DNA of 64,000 bases from Planctomycetota bacterium (GTDB lineage: Bacteria > Planctomycetota > B15-G4), in the NCBI GenBank assembly GCA_029259745.1, contig JAJDEO010000034.1, positions 1 through 64,000 of the forward strand, written 5' to 3'. Below the pieces are notes generated by a model. That model was not told where the DNA came from and searched no databases. It worked only from the letters and a program-made list of their open reading frames with translations. This document shows, piece after piece, positions 33,286 through 41,904 of the stretch. The translations under genes were made by a program, and so were the position numbers. Position 1 is the stretch's first letter. Every line of letters starts with the position of its first letter.

Positions 33286-34062
33286 ATGCCCAGCAGCAAG
33301 TCCGAAGGGGGCGCGAAGAACGCGCTCACGCTGTACGAAGACGACGCCTACGCGGTCATTAAGCAGGATATCGGGGCACTTCCCGAGTTGCTTGAGGCGA
33401 ATATCGGCGACGGCGGGATCGACGAGTTTGACCTTCCCCGAACAAACATTCCTGGGGGCGGAGGGCTTGCCTGGTCGGTTCCTGACGTCAACGGTGAGCC
33501 GGAGGCTGTTCCTGACCTAGTGGGTGTGGTGCTTCTCCATGGGAACCGGCGAGCGTACTGGCAGACGGACTTCGAGGATACGGGCGGCGGAACGCCTCCT
33601 GACTGCTCGTCGACTGACGGGAAGTTCGGGACTGGCGTGCTTCCTGGCATTGACGGGGAGGGGGCTGCCCCCAGACGGCGCGTGTGTAAGACGTGCCCGA
33701 TGGCACAGTGGGGCTCAAGCGCAAAAGGCGACTCCCAGGCGTGCTCGCAGCGCAAGCTGGTCTACTTCATGCGGCCGAACGAGATGCTGCCTCTTGTGAT
33801 TGATCTCGCGCCGTCAAGCATCAAGCCGTTCCAGCGGTTCATGCTGACGCTTGCGAGCCGAGGCGTTCAATGCACGAGCGCGGTCGTGGGGCTGAGGCTA
33901 CGCAACGAGACGCAGCCCGTGAAGCATAGCGTTGTGTCTCCGCGCTTGATCGCTGTGTTGCCCGAGGACCAAGCGGGGCGGATGAAGGAGGTTGCTACAT
34001 CGCTGCGTCCTTACTTCGACCAGACGGGGGTTGAAGGCGCCGAGACTGTCACCGAGGGCTGA
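33286..34062 (+). CDS. Putative ssDNA-binding protein with Cys motif
   Basis: 258 aa after AAGGAGG. It contains PDCSSTDGKFG, CKTCPMAQWGSS, then ACSQRKLVYF and DLAPSSIKPFQRFM, a recurring pattern of phage proteins that lie beside primase genes and are often annotated as SSB-like. The Cys residues probably bind zinc. Role inferred from the pattern and from its place before the primase. Confidence 0.6.
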   Translation: MPSSKSEGGAKNALTLYEDDAYAVIKQDIGALPELLEANIGDGGIDEFDLPRTNIPGGGGLAWSVPDVNGEPEAVPDLVGVVLLHGNRRAYWQTDFEDTGGGTPPDCSSTDGKFGTGVLPGIDGEGAAPRRRVCKTCPMAQWGSSAKGDSQACSQRKLVYFMRPNEMLPLVIDLAPSSIKPFQRFMLTLASRGVQCTSAVVGLRLRNETQPVKHSVVSPRLIAVLPEDQAGRMKEVATSLRPYFDQTGVEGAETVTEG

Positions 34063-34092
34063 GTCGCCCTATCCACTTTGTAGGGAGCGACG

Positions 34093-35826
34093 ATGCAGCC
34101 AGACCGTGACGTGATTGCGGAGTACTTCGGTCATCTTTTTGGGCAAGTGCTCGAAGAGTACGACGACCTTTACTACTCCGTGTTTGCGCTCCCCAGCGCC
34201 CGCCCCGCATTCTTCCGAGATGTCGGGGCGGGCGTTGACTGGTGTTCAGAGCAGGTGGCATCCGGCGAAGACGTGTACTGCGGCATGGCACTTCTTCGTG
34301 CGAGGCCCAGGGGCGGAAGTCGTGGCAATGCGGACGACACGCACGCAATCGTCTCGCTTTGGACCGACCTTGACATTGCTCATGCTGCTCACAAGAGCAG
34401 GAAGCCTTACCCAGAATCTGTCGAGGAGGCGCTTGAGCTAGGTTCTGTCTGCGGGCACATGCGCCCTAGCTTCTACACGCACACGGGGCACGGCATCCAC
34501 ACCTACTGGCGGTTCAAAGAGCCGTGGGTGTTCGAGGGGCGTGACGACAGGCACGACGCCGAGATGCTTGTTCAGCGGTGGGGGGCGACGGTGCACCGCG
34601 CCGCGGCGGCAAAGGGGAGGCAGCTCGACAGCGTGTACGACCTTGCGCGAATCCTTCGTGTTGCGGGCACGGTCAACTTCAAGGAGCCCGACGTTCCGAA
34701 GAAGGTGACGCTGCATGAGATCACGGGTGCGGAGTACGACCCGAGTGAGATTGAGCCGTTCCTTGTTGCTGCGGAGTACGCGCGGCAGGGGCGGACGGTC
34801 GTCCCTGACGTCGATCAGTTTGACGTGTTGCCGGACGTCCAGGTTGACGAGCGCATCATTGAGGCGCTGTCGACGAACGACAACGACTTCCGGGCGACGT
34901 GGGCGCAGACTCGCAGCGACTTGTCCGATCAAAGCGCGAGCAGCTACGACATGGCTCTTGCGAACACGTTCGTGCGGGTGGGCTGGACGGATCAGCAGAT
35001 TGTCGACGCGCTGATTCACTGGCGGCGGATTCGTGGTCATGCGCCTAAGAACCGGGTGGACTACTACCAGCGCACGATTGGCAAGGCGCGGGCGTCTCTG
35101 GAGCAGAAGAAAGCCTACGACGAGCTTCAGAGCGGTGACGCTCAGATGCCGACAGAGGCCGACCGCGACAACCTAACCTCGACGGAGCGAGCGACGTGCC
35201 TCAACGGGATACGCGGCGCTTTGCGCATTGCGATTCAGCGCTTCGTGCAGGTGAACAAAGACCAGGCTGAGTATTTCATCGTCTTGGACGATGGCACTCA
35301 GTTCAGCGTTGGGAAGGTTCGCAACGTGACGAGCTTTGGCTCATTCCGAGATCGCATCTTGGAGCGGTGCGGCGTGAGTCTGGAGCCCAAGATGAGCAAG
35401 GTCTGGCACGAGGTTGTCAAACGGCTGTTCTTGATCGTTGAGCGGGAGGAGGCCGATGAGCCGACGACGGAAGAGCGATCACGGTCCTTACTGGAGACAT
35501 ACCTCTCGAACACGAGAGTGTTCTCCGAGGAGGAGTGGACGAAGGCTCTGCGCGACGGGAGTCCGATGACAAAGGACGGGCTGGTCTGGGTTCACAAGGA
35601 CACGTTCGCGCGATGGTGCCGTGTGACGACGGGGGACAGGATCACGGCTCGGGAGATCGAGCGCGACTTTCGGCTGCTGGGCATGGAGCCGTTCAAGCAT
35701 CAGGCACGAGATCGAGGGGCGCGCGTCAATCGCTGGTATTGGGGGGCGCCCCTCGATGATTACCCCGCAGTCGCCGAGATGGCTGCGGCACGAAGACGCA
35801 AGGTTCCTGAGGAGGAGGACGGGTGA
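34093..35826 (+). CDS. AEP-family primase-polymerase (PrimPol-like)
   Basis: 577 aa. The catalytic half has the metal-binding DLD (about residues 92-94, SLWTDLDIAH), the second motif TGHGIHTYWRF (about 131-141) with catalytic His, and DLARILRVAGTVNFK (third motif). The C-terminal part (about 280-577) includes a helical domain and a winged-helix-like end. It probably primes, and might extend, DNA at the phage origin. No separate replicative polymerase or DnaB-type helicase is seen in the window. Confidence 0.85.
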   Translation: MQPDRDVIAEYFGHLFGQVLEEYDDLYYSVFALPSARPAFFRDVGAGVDWCSEQVASGEDVYCGMALLRARPRGGSRGNADDTHAIVSLWTDLDIAHAAHKSRKPYPESVEEALELGSVCGHMRPSFYTHTGHGIHTYWRFKEPWVFEGRDDRHDAEMLVQRWGATVHRAAAAKGRQLDSVYDLARILRVAGTVNFKEPDVPKKVTLHEITGAEYDPSEIEPFLVAAEYARQGRTVVPDVDQFDVLPDVQVDERIIEALSTNDNDFRATWAQTRSDLSDQSASSYDMALANTFVRVGWTDQQIVDALIHWRRIRGHAPKNRVDYYQRTIGKARASLEQKKAYDELQSGDAQMPTEADRDNLTSTERATCLNGIRGALRIAIQRFVQVNKDQAEYFIVLDDGTQFSVGKVRNVTSFGSFRDRILERCGVSLEPKMSKVWHEVVKRLFLIVEREEADEPTTEERSRSLLETYLSNTRVFSEEEWTKALRDGSPMTKDGLVWVHKDTFARWCRVTTGDRITAREIERDFRLLGMEPFKHQARDRGARVNRWYWGAPLDDYPAVAEMAAARRRKVPEEEDG

Positions 35827-36551
35827 GCAGCGAGTACGCAATCGACATTGAGACGGTTGGCCTGGAGTGGGACGGGCTTCACGAGGAAGTTCGCGAGAAG
35901 CTCCTATCAAAGGCTCGGCGAGAGTTGGGCGAGAACTCTGTGCCGAGTGAGCGCGAGGTCTACGCGAAGTCTCGGTTGGGACTGAGTCCTTACGTGGCGC
36001 GCGTTGTGTGCATCGGTTTGCAGAACATCGAGACGGGTGACCAGGGCGCGTTTATGGCGACCTACGACGACAGTAAGTCGGGTTGGGTCACACGCGACGA
36101 TGGTGTGAAGGTCTTCTATGGGAGCGAGTTCGACATTCTAACTGCGTTCTGGGCGGCAGCCCGGAAGTGGGGTCGAGTCGTGACGTTCAACGGGCGTGGC
36201 TTTGACGGCCCGTTCTTGACGATTCGGTCTGCAATCAACTTGGTGAAGCCCACGGTGAATCTGTGCGGGTATCGCTACGCGCTGCATCCTCACTGCGATT
36301 TGTACGACGTGCTGATGTTCATGGGCGGGTATCGGAACGGCTCCGTGTCTTTGGACTTCGCGTGTCGGTCTTTTGGAATCGAGAGTCCCAAGGACAGCGT
36401 GGACGGGGCTTCTGTTGCCGACATGTGGCACGGGGACCAGCACACCGAACTCTTGGACTACTGCCTGGGCGACGTCCGGGCGACGGCTGAGCTGTACGGG
36501 GCGCTTGGGCCTATGTGTTCAATGCTGGCGTCGAAGGGTGGTGGGCGATGA
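35823..36551 (+). CDS. DnaQ-like 3'-5' exonuclease (PolB-associated exonuclease type)
   Basis: 242 aa, GTG start in a GTGA overlap. ExoI IDIET (about 7-11), ExoII VVTFNGRGFDGPFL, and ExoIII YCLGDVRATAELY give the DEDD residues of the RNase H-like exonuclease fold. CDLYDVLMFMGG and GSVSLDFACRSFGIESPKD match the stand-alone subfamily found in phages without a DNA polymerase fusion. Confidence 0.85.
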   Translation: MSSEYAIDIETVGLEWDGLHEEVREKLLSKARRELGENSVPSEREVYAKSRLGLSPYVARVVCIGLQNIETGDQGAFMATYDDSKSGWVTRDDGVKVFYGSEFDILTAFWAAARKWGRVVTFNGRGFDGPFLTIRSAINLVKPTVNLCGYRYALHPHCDLYDVLMFMGGYRNGSVSLDFACRSFGIESPKDSVDGASVADMWHGDQHTELLDYCLGDVRATAELYGALGPMCSMLASKGGGR

Positions 36552-36832
36552 CGGTCAGGACTGCGTTTCTTGGTGGTCCTTGCGCCGGGTCGTACGGAGT
36601 CGCTGGCGAGGTTCTGGGTGAGCCTATCTCGCTTCAGGCTCCCCACGCGCCTGGGTCGATGGAGCCACGGCGCTCGCACACTTACCTGCCCTTTGAGGTG
36701 GGTATCTTCGAGGACCACGCCGTGTGGGTTTACCGACACGAAGAGATGACGAAGGAGGAGGCGCTCCGGGAGATTTTTGTGCTCCTCAGGGGGGCGCTGA
36801 GCCTGTACGTCCCTGGCGAGGCTGCGCGGTGA
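36548..36832 (+). CDS. Small protein
   Basis: 94 aa, ATGA overlap. Starts MTVRTAFLGGPCAGSYGVAG; unknown. Confidence 0.5.
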   Translation: MTVRTAFLGGPCAGSYGVAGEVLGEPISLQAPHAPGSMEPRRSHTYLPFEVGIFEDHAVWVYRHEEMTKEEALREIFVLLRGALSLYVPGEAAR

Positions 36833-36951
36833 GTGGGCGGGGCATGGCGGGCAGCGGCAAGGATCAGCCTGGGGCTTCGCTGGGCGCGCTTGGGCGGGCT
36901 GAGTGGCTGGTGGTGGCGGGGCGGACGGCTGCGGCCCTTAGAGAGCCTTAG
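36829..36951 (+). CDS. Possible 40-aa peptide
   Basis: GTGA overlap at 36829; Gly-rich, begins MSGRGMAGSGKDQPG. Support is only the coupled start. Confidence 0.3.
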   Translation: MSGRGMAGSGKDQPGASLGALGRAEWLVVAGRTAAALREP

Positions 36952-37016
36952 AGGCGCTCGGGCCTGGTGGAACCGCAGCTCTATACGCGCGAGGAAAAAA
37001 CTCAGGAGAGGAAAAA

Positions 37017-37151
37017 GTGAAGATCTTTGTTGGTTGCGCCGGTTACAGGGTCGTTAAGTCCTTCCACTATAGCGGTTTAGGCGGTACCGCGAGCGTCTCC
37101 GGCGAGGGGGTCGTGCAACCACTCGACGCGGTTGCACAGTCTCATGGATGA
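37017..37151 (+). CDS. Possible 44-aa peptide
   Basis: GTG at 37017 follows CAGGAGAGGAAAAA, a strong ribosome site. The frame (MKIFVGCAGYRVVKS) ends inside the helicase start region and covers the inverted repeat at 37113. It could be a leader peptide for the helicase gene. Confidence 0.4.
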   Translation: MKIFVGCAGYRVVKSFHYSGLGGTASVSGEGVVQPLDAVAQSHG

Positions 37152-37155
37152 GACT
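37113..37155. promoter_or_regulatory. Two adjacent inverted repeats at the helicase start
   Basis: GTGCAACC (37113-37120) with GGTTGCAC (37130-37137), then AGTCTCAT-GG-ATGAGACT (37138-37155), which includes the helicase ATG. The first pair repeats the arms found at 17079 and 17126. The second has the TCTCA...TGAGA form of the 57-58 kb arrays. Such a structure could block or regulate initiation of translation. Confidence 0.5.
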
Positions 37156-39021
37156 GATCTCTGGGGATCTGTCCCTGATCTGTCACCGCCAGCGCCGCCG
37201 CCTGAGGAGGAGGGCGACTTCTATGAAGGGCGCTATCTGGTCATCGGACCTCCTGGGACGGGCAAGACAACGTTCCTAGGCAGGCAGATCCAGGCCGTCG
37301 TCGAGAGATATCAGCACTCGGCCTCTGTGGCTGCACGCTGGTCGACCCCGGTCATGGTGTGCTCGCTGACAAGGGCTGCTGCGGCGGAGGTCGTAGGCCG
37401 CGGGCTTCCGGTGGCTCGGCATGCCATCGGCACTCTGCATGCACATTGCTACCGCGCGATGGAGCGACCTGTCGTTGTGGAGGCTGCGCACATCAGGACA
37501 TGGAACGAGGACTACCCTTGGCCCATCCTTGGCATGGACCTCTCGACAGGTGACGAGCCCGAATGGGACCGGCACGTGGCAGACATGCCTCGGGACGGCG
37601 GTGGGGATGCGCTGCTGGCTCAGCTGGAGCTGCTCCGGCACAAGATGGTTCCGCGTGATGCGTGGTCGGTCGCCGTCGCTGACTTTGAGGCAGCGTGGTC
37701 TGCGTTCAAGGATGAACAGGGCGTCGTCGACTTCACGGACTTGATCGAGACGAGCCTTCGGCACGTCGACGTTGCGCCGAACAACCCGGCAGTGATCATG
37801 GTCGACGAGGCTCAGGATCTCTCGACGCTTGAGTACGCGGTAATCCGGAAGTGGGCGGAGAGATCGCGAGCGACGATCGTTGTCGGGGACTCATGGCAGG
37901 CGCTTTACACGTGGCGCGGCGCCGACCCCGAGATCTTTGCCGACAACACTGTCCCGGACGATCATCGGCGTGTGTTGAGCCAGAGCTACCGCGTCCCTGA
38001 GCGTGTGCTCAAGGTTGCTAAGGGGTGGGTTGAAGACCACCTCAGCAACTACTCTCCGATTGAATACAAGCCTCGCAGTAAGCCAGTGGCGGACGAAGAC
38101 CCACGTGGTCAGGTGCGTGTGGCTACGTCGTCGATCTACGACACCGGGGCGATCGTCGAGGAAGCAGCGGACTACGTGGAGGGCGGGCGCTCTGTCATGT
38201 TCCAAGCGTCATGTTCGTTCATGTTGGCGTCTTTGGTCTCTGAGCTGAGGCGTCGAGGGCTTCCGTTCTCGAACCCTTGGAGACAGCATCGCGGTGACTG
38301 GAACCCGCTTGCGCCGACGAGCGGGACTCCGATGGGCGGGCGCGCATACGCCTTTGTCTCAAACTGCTACGACGTCCGAGAGCGCGCGTGGTGGACGCTA
38401 GGGCAGGTATGGCTCTGGGCGAATCCCTTGCGGGTTGCGGGGTGCTTGCGGCGTGGCGCAAAGCCCGCAATCCGAGTCTCGGCGGAAGGCGGGATGGACA
38501 GTCCCGTCGAAGGATCTCTTTCAGGCGATCTCTGCACTATCGACCACATCACGTCTTGGTTCATGCCCGACGTCGTCGACGATCTCATTGCGATCTGGAA
38601 GGGGGACTGGTCTTCGGAGCAGGCGATTGACTGGTGGCATCAGAGACTCCTGGCTGCGCCGAAAGAGTCAGCTTCTTACCCACTAGAGGTCGCACGGAAG
38701 TACGGTATTGAGGCGCTCTCTAGGGAACCACGCATATACGTGGGGACGATCCATAGCTTCAAGGGTGCTGAGGCTGACGTGACGTACGTCTTCCCGGACT
38801 TGAGTTCAGCAGGTTTCAAGCAGTGGCAGCGCGGAGAGTCTCTTGAACGAGATTCTGTTGTGCGGCTTTTCTATGTGGCGATGACACGTGCTCGCGAGGA
38901 GCTGGTGGTGTGCAGTGCAGCTTCGAGCACTTGCGCACCTTTGAGGCGCGAGGTGGAGGTCATGGCAGAGAGTATCTACCGAGAGGATGACCAGGATGGA
39001 CAGCGACAAGAGAAACAGTGA
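37144..39021 (+). CDS. UvrD/Rep-like superfamily 1 helicase
   Basis: 625 aa from ATG 37144. Motif I VIGPPGTGKTT (about 33-43), motif Ia-like CSLTRAAAAEV, motif II MVDEAQDLS, motif III VGDSWQALYTWRGA, motif IV-like LSQSYRVPERVLKVA, motif V TIHSFKGAEADVTYVF and motif VI YVAMTRAREELVV. Size and motifs fit a 3'-5' SF1A helicase for phage replication or recombination. The start codon is buried in an inverted repeat. Confidence 0.88.
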   Translation: MDETDLWGSVPDLSPPAPPPEEEGDFYEGRYLVIGPPGTGKTTFLGRQIQAVVERYQHSASVAARWSTPVMVCSLTRAAAAEVVGRGLPVARHAIGTLHAHCYRAMERPVVVEAAHIRTWNEDYPWPILGMDLSTGDEPEWDRHVADMPRDGGGDALLAQLELLRHKMVPRDAWSVAVADFEAAWSAFKDEQGVVDFTDLIETSLRHVDVAPNNPAVIMVDEAQDLSTLEYAVIRKWAERSRATIVVGDSWQALYTWRGADPEIFADNTVPDDHRRVLSQSYRVPERVLKVAKGWVEDHLSNYSPIEYKPRSKPVADEDPRGQVRVATSSIYDTGAIVEEAADYVEGGRSVMFQASCSFMLASLVSELRRRGLPFSNPWRQHRGDWNPLAPTSGTPMGGRAYAFVSNCYDVRERAWWTLGQVWLWANPLRVAGCLRRGAKPAIRVSAEGGMDSPVEGSLSGDLCTIDHITSWFMPDVVDDLIAIWKGDWSSEQAIDWWHQRLLAAPKESASYPLEVARKYGIEALSREPRIYVGTIHSFKGAEADVTYVFPDLSSAGFKQWQRGESLERDSVVRLFYVAMTRAREELVVCSAASSTCAPLRREVEVMAESIYREDDQDGQRQEKQ

Positions 39022-39208
39022 GGCGCGGATTCGCGCGATGATAGACCAGGTGGCGCAGACGCATGCCGCCCTGTTGCCTGACGCTTGCTGGACGATGTAT
39101 CGAGGATTCTTTGGGGCTGGCTTTTCGGAAGAGCAGTCCTTGACCCTGACGGCGACGTACTTGAAGTTCATCCTCGAATCCGCCCGGTCTGCTTCCAATG
39201 GTTCGTGA
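38996..39208 (+). CDS. Small phage protein
   Basis: 70 aa; ATG 38996 preferred to 38987 for its spacing from GAGAGG. LPDACWTMYRGFFGAGFSEE followed by SLTLTATYL is a pattern common in small phage proteins of unknown function. Overlaps the helicase end by 26 bp. Confidence 0.55.
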   Translation: MDSDKRNSEARIRAMIDQVAQTHAALLPDACWTMYRGFFGAGFSEEQSLTLTATYLKFILESARSASNGS

Positions 39209-39251
39209 CCGGGGGCTGGTCTCAGGGTGGGTAGTACCCTACTATGCGACC

Positions 39252-39566
39252 ATGGCGCAAAGACGGCTGGAATCAGCAATCACGCGGGACATCATCAAGC
39301 TGCTGAAGCGTGTGCCTCGGTCGTTTGTGCGGAAGATCCACGGCGGTCGGATGCAGTCGAACGGGTTGCCCGACGTGTACTTCACGTGCGCCGCCCTGAA
39401 GGGGCGGAGTGTGTGGATCGAGGTCAAGCAGCCAGGAAAGAAGATGACCGACATGCAGCTTCACGTGTCTTCCGAGCTTGAGGAGGCAGGCGCATTCGCA
39501 CTGTTGGCGTGGTCCGCAGAGGGTGTGGCGGTTTGGCTAAAGGACCATGAGATCGAGGTACAATGA
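39252..39566 (+). CDS. VRR-NUC domain nuclease
   Basis: 104 aa from ATG 39252. GLPDVYF, then VWIEVKQPGKKMTDMQ gives the PD-(D/E)XK catalytic residues (D, E-V-K) of the VRR-NUC family, and the size equals a stand-alone domain. Probably resolves recombination or replication intermediates with the SF1 helicase upstream. Confidence 0.85.
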   Translation: MAQRRLESAITRDIIKLLKRVPRSFVRKIHGGRMQSNGLPDVYFTCAALKGRSVWIEVKQPGKKMTDMQLHVSSELEEAGAFALLAWSAEGVAVWLKDHEIEVQ

Positions 39567-40735
39567 CTCGCACTTACGACAACATGTTTGCGTCCAACCT
39601 GATGGTGGACGTTGCGCACATTCCTCTGAGTGACGGCACGAGCGAGGCGCGGTGTCGTGAGTTCGTCAGTGACTTGATTGAGCTGCTGGGGATGAAGCCT
39701 CACGGCGAGGCTCAGGTTGAGCACTTCGGCGAAGGTAAGCTTCAGGGCTGGACGGTCTCGCAGCTTATCGAGACGAGTCACGTGGTCGCGCACTTTATGG
39801 ACCCGGTCTACGACAAGGAGCGCGATCGTGGGAGGACTTTTCACGCGGGGTCGCCCTTGTGCGGACTGCACTTAGACGTCAGCTCATGTGGCGTCTACAG
39901 CCCGTCGACTGTGATGGACTTCATCCGGTCTCGTTGGCCGGGAAGTACGTCACGCGCAAGGCACTTTTTTCGTTCGCTGCCCGGACAAAAACACCCTCGC
40001 GTATATTACGACGGGATTGCTCCGGGGTATGACAGCTTCTATTCCACGGCAGTTGATCGGTACGAAGACGCGCGCTTGGTTGATCGCATTGCCAAGGGCA
40101 GCTCTAGCCGGGTCCTGGACATCGGGTGTGGTACGGGCGCTGGTCTTCGGCTCGTTACTGACGCGGGCGGCTTACCGGAGCGGAGCTACATCGGTACAGA
40201 CGTCAGTGGAAGGATGCTGGATCAGTTCTGGTTCAACTCTCCGTCAGGGCGCGTTGGGCTTGCCGGTGGGCGCTTCTGGTATGAGCGGGGGCACCAAGTA
40301 GACCTTCGCCAGGGGAAGGCGAGCGAATGCCTTCACGATGTTGGGGAAGGCTTCGATCTAGTCTTGGGGTTGTGGTCTCTGCACTACATGGAGAGTCTCG
40401 ACTTGGAGCTGGTTCTTGCACGTGCTCGCACGGCAACGGCTCCTGGGGGAAGGTTCATCGCTGCGATTTGCGGACCCGAGTATGCTCACACAGGTGACTA
40501 CGTGTGTGGGAGCGACCCTTCTCAGATCAAGATACCGAGAACAGAAGAGTGGCTTTCTCGGATGGTGCTTGCTGGATGGAAGTCCGTGGAGAGCTTTGGG
40601 ATGACAGGGCCTCTTGTTCGACGAATGGGGTGGGCGGGAAGGCGTGCTCTAGGTTTCGCAGCTCGTCAGGAAGAGCGCGTGCTCGGGCCATTTGACCACC
40701 GCTATAGATTCACTGTGTTGGAGGCACTCGCTTGA
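39563..40735 (+). CDS. Fusion: SpeD-like (AdoMet decarboxylase fold) domain and SAM methyltransferase
   Basis: 390 aa, ATGA overlap. Residues about 10-140 match S-adenosylmethionine decarboxylase: LIETSHVVAHF and LDVSSCGVYSP align with the bacterial SpeD core, with Ser72 at the self-cleavage (pyruvoyl) position, His77 and Cys109 at the other catalytic places. Residues about 147-390 are a class I methyltransferase (APGYD, VLDIGCGTGAG motif I, FDLVLGLWSLHY motif IV region). Both domains act on or bind SAM. The junction holds copy 2 of the bipartite element. A function in polyamine or methyl metabolism, or depletion of SAM, is inference. Confidence 0.72.
   Translation: MTRTYDNMFASNLMVDVAHIPLSDGTSEARCREFVSDLIELLGMKPHGEAQVEHFGEGKLQGWTVSQLIETSHVVAHFMDPVYDKERDRGRTFHAGSPLCGLHLDVSSCGVYSPSTVMDFIRSRWPGSTSRARHFFRSLPGQKHPRVYYDGIAPGYDSFYSTAVDRYEDARLVDRIAKGSSSRVLDIGCGTGAGLRLVTDAGGLPERSYIGTDVSGRMLDQFWFNSPSGRVGLAGGRFWYERGHQVDLRQGKASECLHDVGEGFDLVLGLWSLHYMESLDLELVLARARTATAPGGRFIAAICGPEYAHTGDYVCGSDPSQIKIPRTEEWLSRMVLAGWKSVESFGMTGPLVRRMGWAGRRALGFAARQEERVLGPFDHRYRFTVLEALA
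39949..40005 (+). promoter_or_regulatory. Bipartite element, copy 2 (inside the fusion gene)
   Basis: GTCACGCGCAAGGCACTTT (39949-39967; 14 of 19 match copy 1), 28 bp, then a perfect CTCGCGTATA (39996-40005). It lies at the boundary of the two domains, so it might drive the methyltransferase half alone. Confidence 0.55.
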
Positions 40736-41904
40736 GGCGCGTGAAGCTGGGATATGATGTGTATGACGCCGCGATCAACCGGCTTGTCGAGGTTTACCAG
40801 GAGGGTCACACGCTTGTCGTGAGCATGTCCGGAGGGAAAGACAGCGGGTGCTGTCTCGAACTTGCTGTCATTGCCGCCGAGATGACAGGCAACCTCCCAG
40901 TAAACGCGTGCATTCAAGACGAGGAGATCGCTTATCCAGGGACGTTTGAGTACGTCGAGCGAATCGCGGCAAGACCTGAGGTGAACTTTAAGTGGTTCGT
41001 CTGTCGGCAGCCCATGGTCAACGTGTTCAACAGGGCTGCCCCGTACTTTTGGTGCTTTGACGAGGCCCTTGACCCTGAGGAGTGGGTGCGGCAGCCACCG
41101 TGGGACATCGTCACGGAGAACCCTGAGCAGAACATCGAAAGCATCGTTCACCCGAAGTGGTTTCCGGTAGCTGAGGGCAAGAACCTCATCGACGTGGTGG
41201 GGCTTCGCGTTGCTGAGTCGTCCAAGCGCATGCTGGGGCTCGTGTCGAGTGGGGGGCATCTCACAAAAGTGTCTCGTCGAGGTGGGGAGAACTTCCAGAA
41301 GATCCGGCCTATCTACGACTGGATCGACGGGGATATCTGGCGAGCGGTCCGCGACAACGGCTGGGACTACAACAAGGCATACGACGTGATGACTCGCATG
41401 GGCGTGCCTCGGTCTCAGCTGCGCATTGGACCGCCGACAATCACGATCCATAGTGCCGAGAAGCTCCGCATGGCATCGCGCGCGTGGCCTCGGTGGTTCG
41501 ACCGCGTTTGTCGGAGGCTTCACGGCGTTCGCCAGGCTGCGCAGTTTGGCTCGCTTGTGTGTCGCCCTCGTCGTCGATCGACGGAGGAGTGGAGCGACAC
41601 ATTCCAGCGGACGTGCATCGACGACGCACCTGCGGAGTGGATTGCTGAGCGTTCGATCAAGCTGCGTGACCACTTCCTCGACAGGCATCCTCGTCACAGC
41701 AGTGAGCCGTTCCCGCAGACAGTCCCTTGCCGCGAGTGCGGGGGGGCCGGAGTCGCGTCCTGGCGGCGCATCACAGAGGTTGCGTTCACGGGAGACCCCT
41801 TTAGCCTCCGCCTTGCTTCTGTGAGCCGGACGAAGTTCCCGTACATGGAGCCGGAGTTCTTCCGGGAAGGCGCGGGGACTTGGGGAGGGTCGCCGTCATG
41901 GTGA
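40732..41904 (+). CDS. PAPS-reductase/IbrA-like adenine nucleotide alpha-hydrolase
   Basis: 390 aa from a TTG in a TTGA overlap. VVSMSGGKDSGCC (about 29-41) is the PP-loop of the PAPS reductase / ATP-pyrophosphatase family; later VVGLRVAESSKRM and RPIYDWIDGDIW fit the IbrA-type subfamily, and CRECGGAG near the C-terminus suggests a zinc site. IbrA-like proteins are usually paired with ParB-like IbrB proteins, and two ParB-like genes follow at 43.7 and 45.0 kb. The substrate is unknown; involvement in DNA modification is possible. Confidence 0.75.
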   Translation: MRRVKLGYDVYDAAINRLVEVYQEGHTLVVSMSGGKDSGCCLELAVIAAEMTGNLPVNACIQDEEIAYPGTFEYVERIAARPEVNFKWFVCRQPMVNVFNRAAPYFWCFDEALDPEEWVRQPPWDIVTENPEQNIESIVHPKWFPVAEGKNLIDVVGLRVAESSKRMLGLVSSGGHLTKVSRRGGENFQKIRPIYDWIDGDIWRAVRDNGWDYNKAYDVMTRMGVPRSQLRIGPPTITIHSAEKLRMASRAWPRWFDRVCRRLHGVRQAAQFGSLVCRPRRRSTEEWSDTFQRTCIDDAPAEWIAERSIKLRDHFLDRHPRHSSEPFPQTVPCRECGGAGVASWRRITEVAFTGDPFSLRLASVSRTKFPYMEPEFFREGAGTWGGSPSW

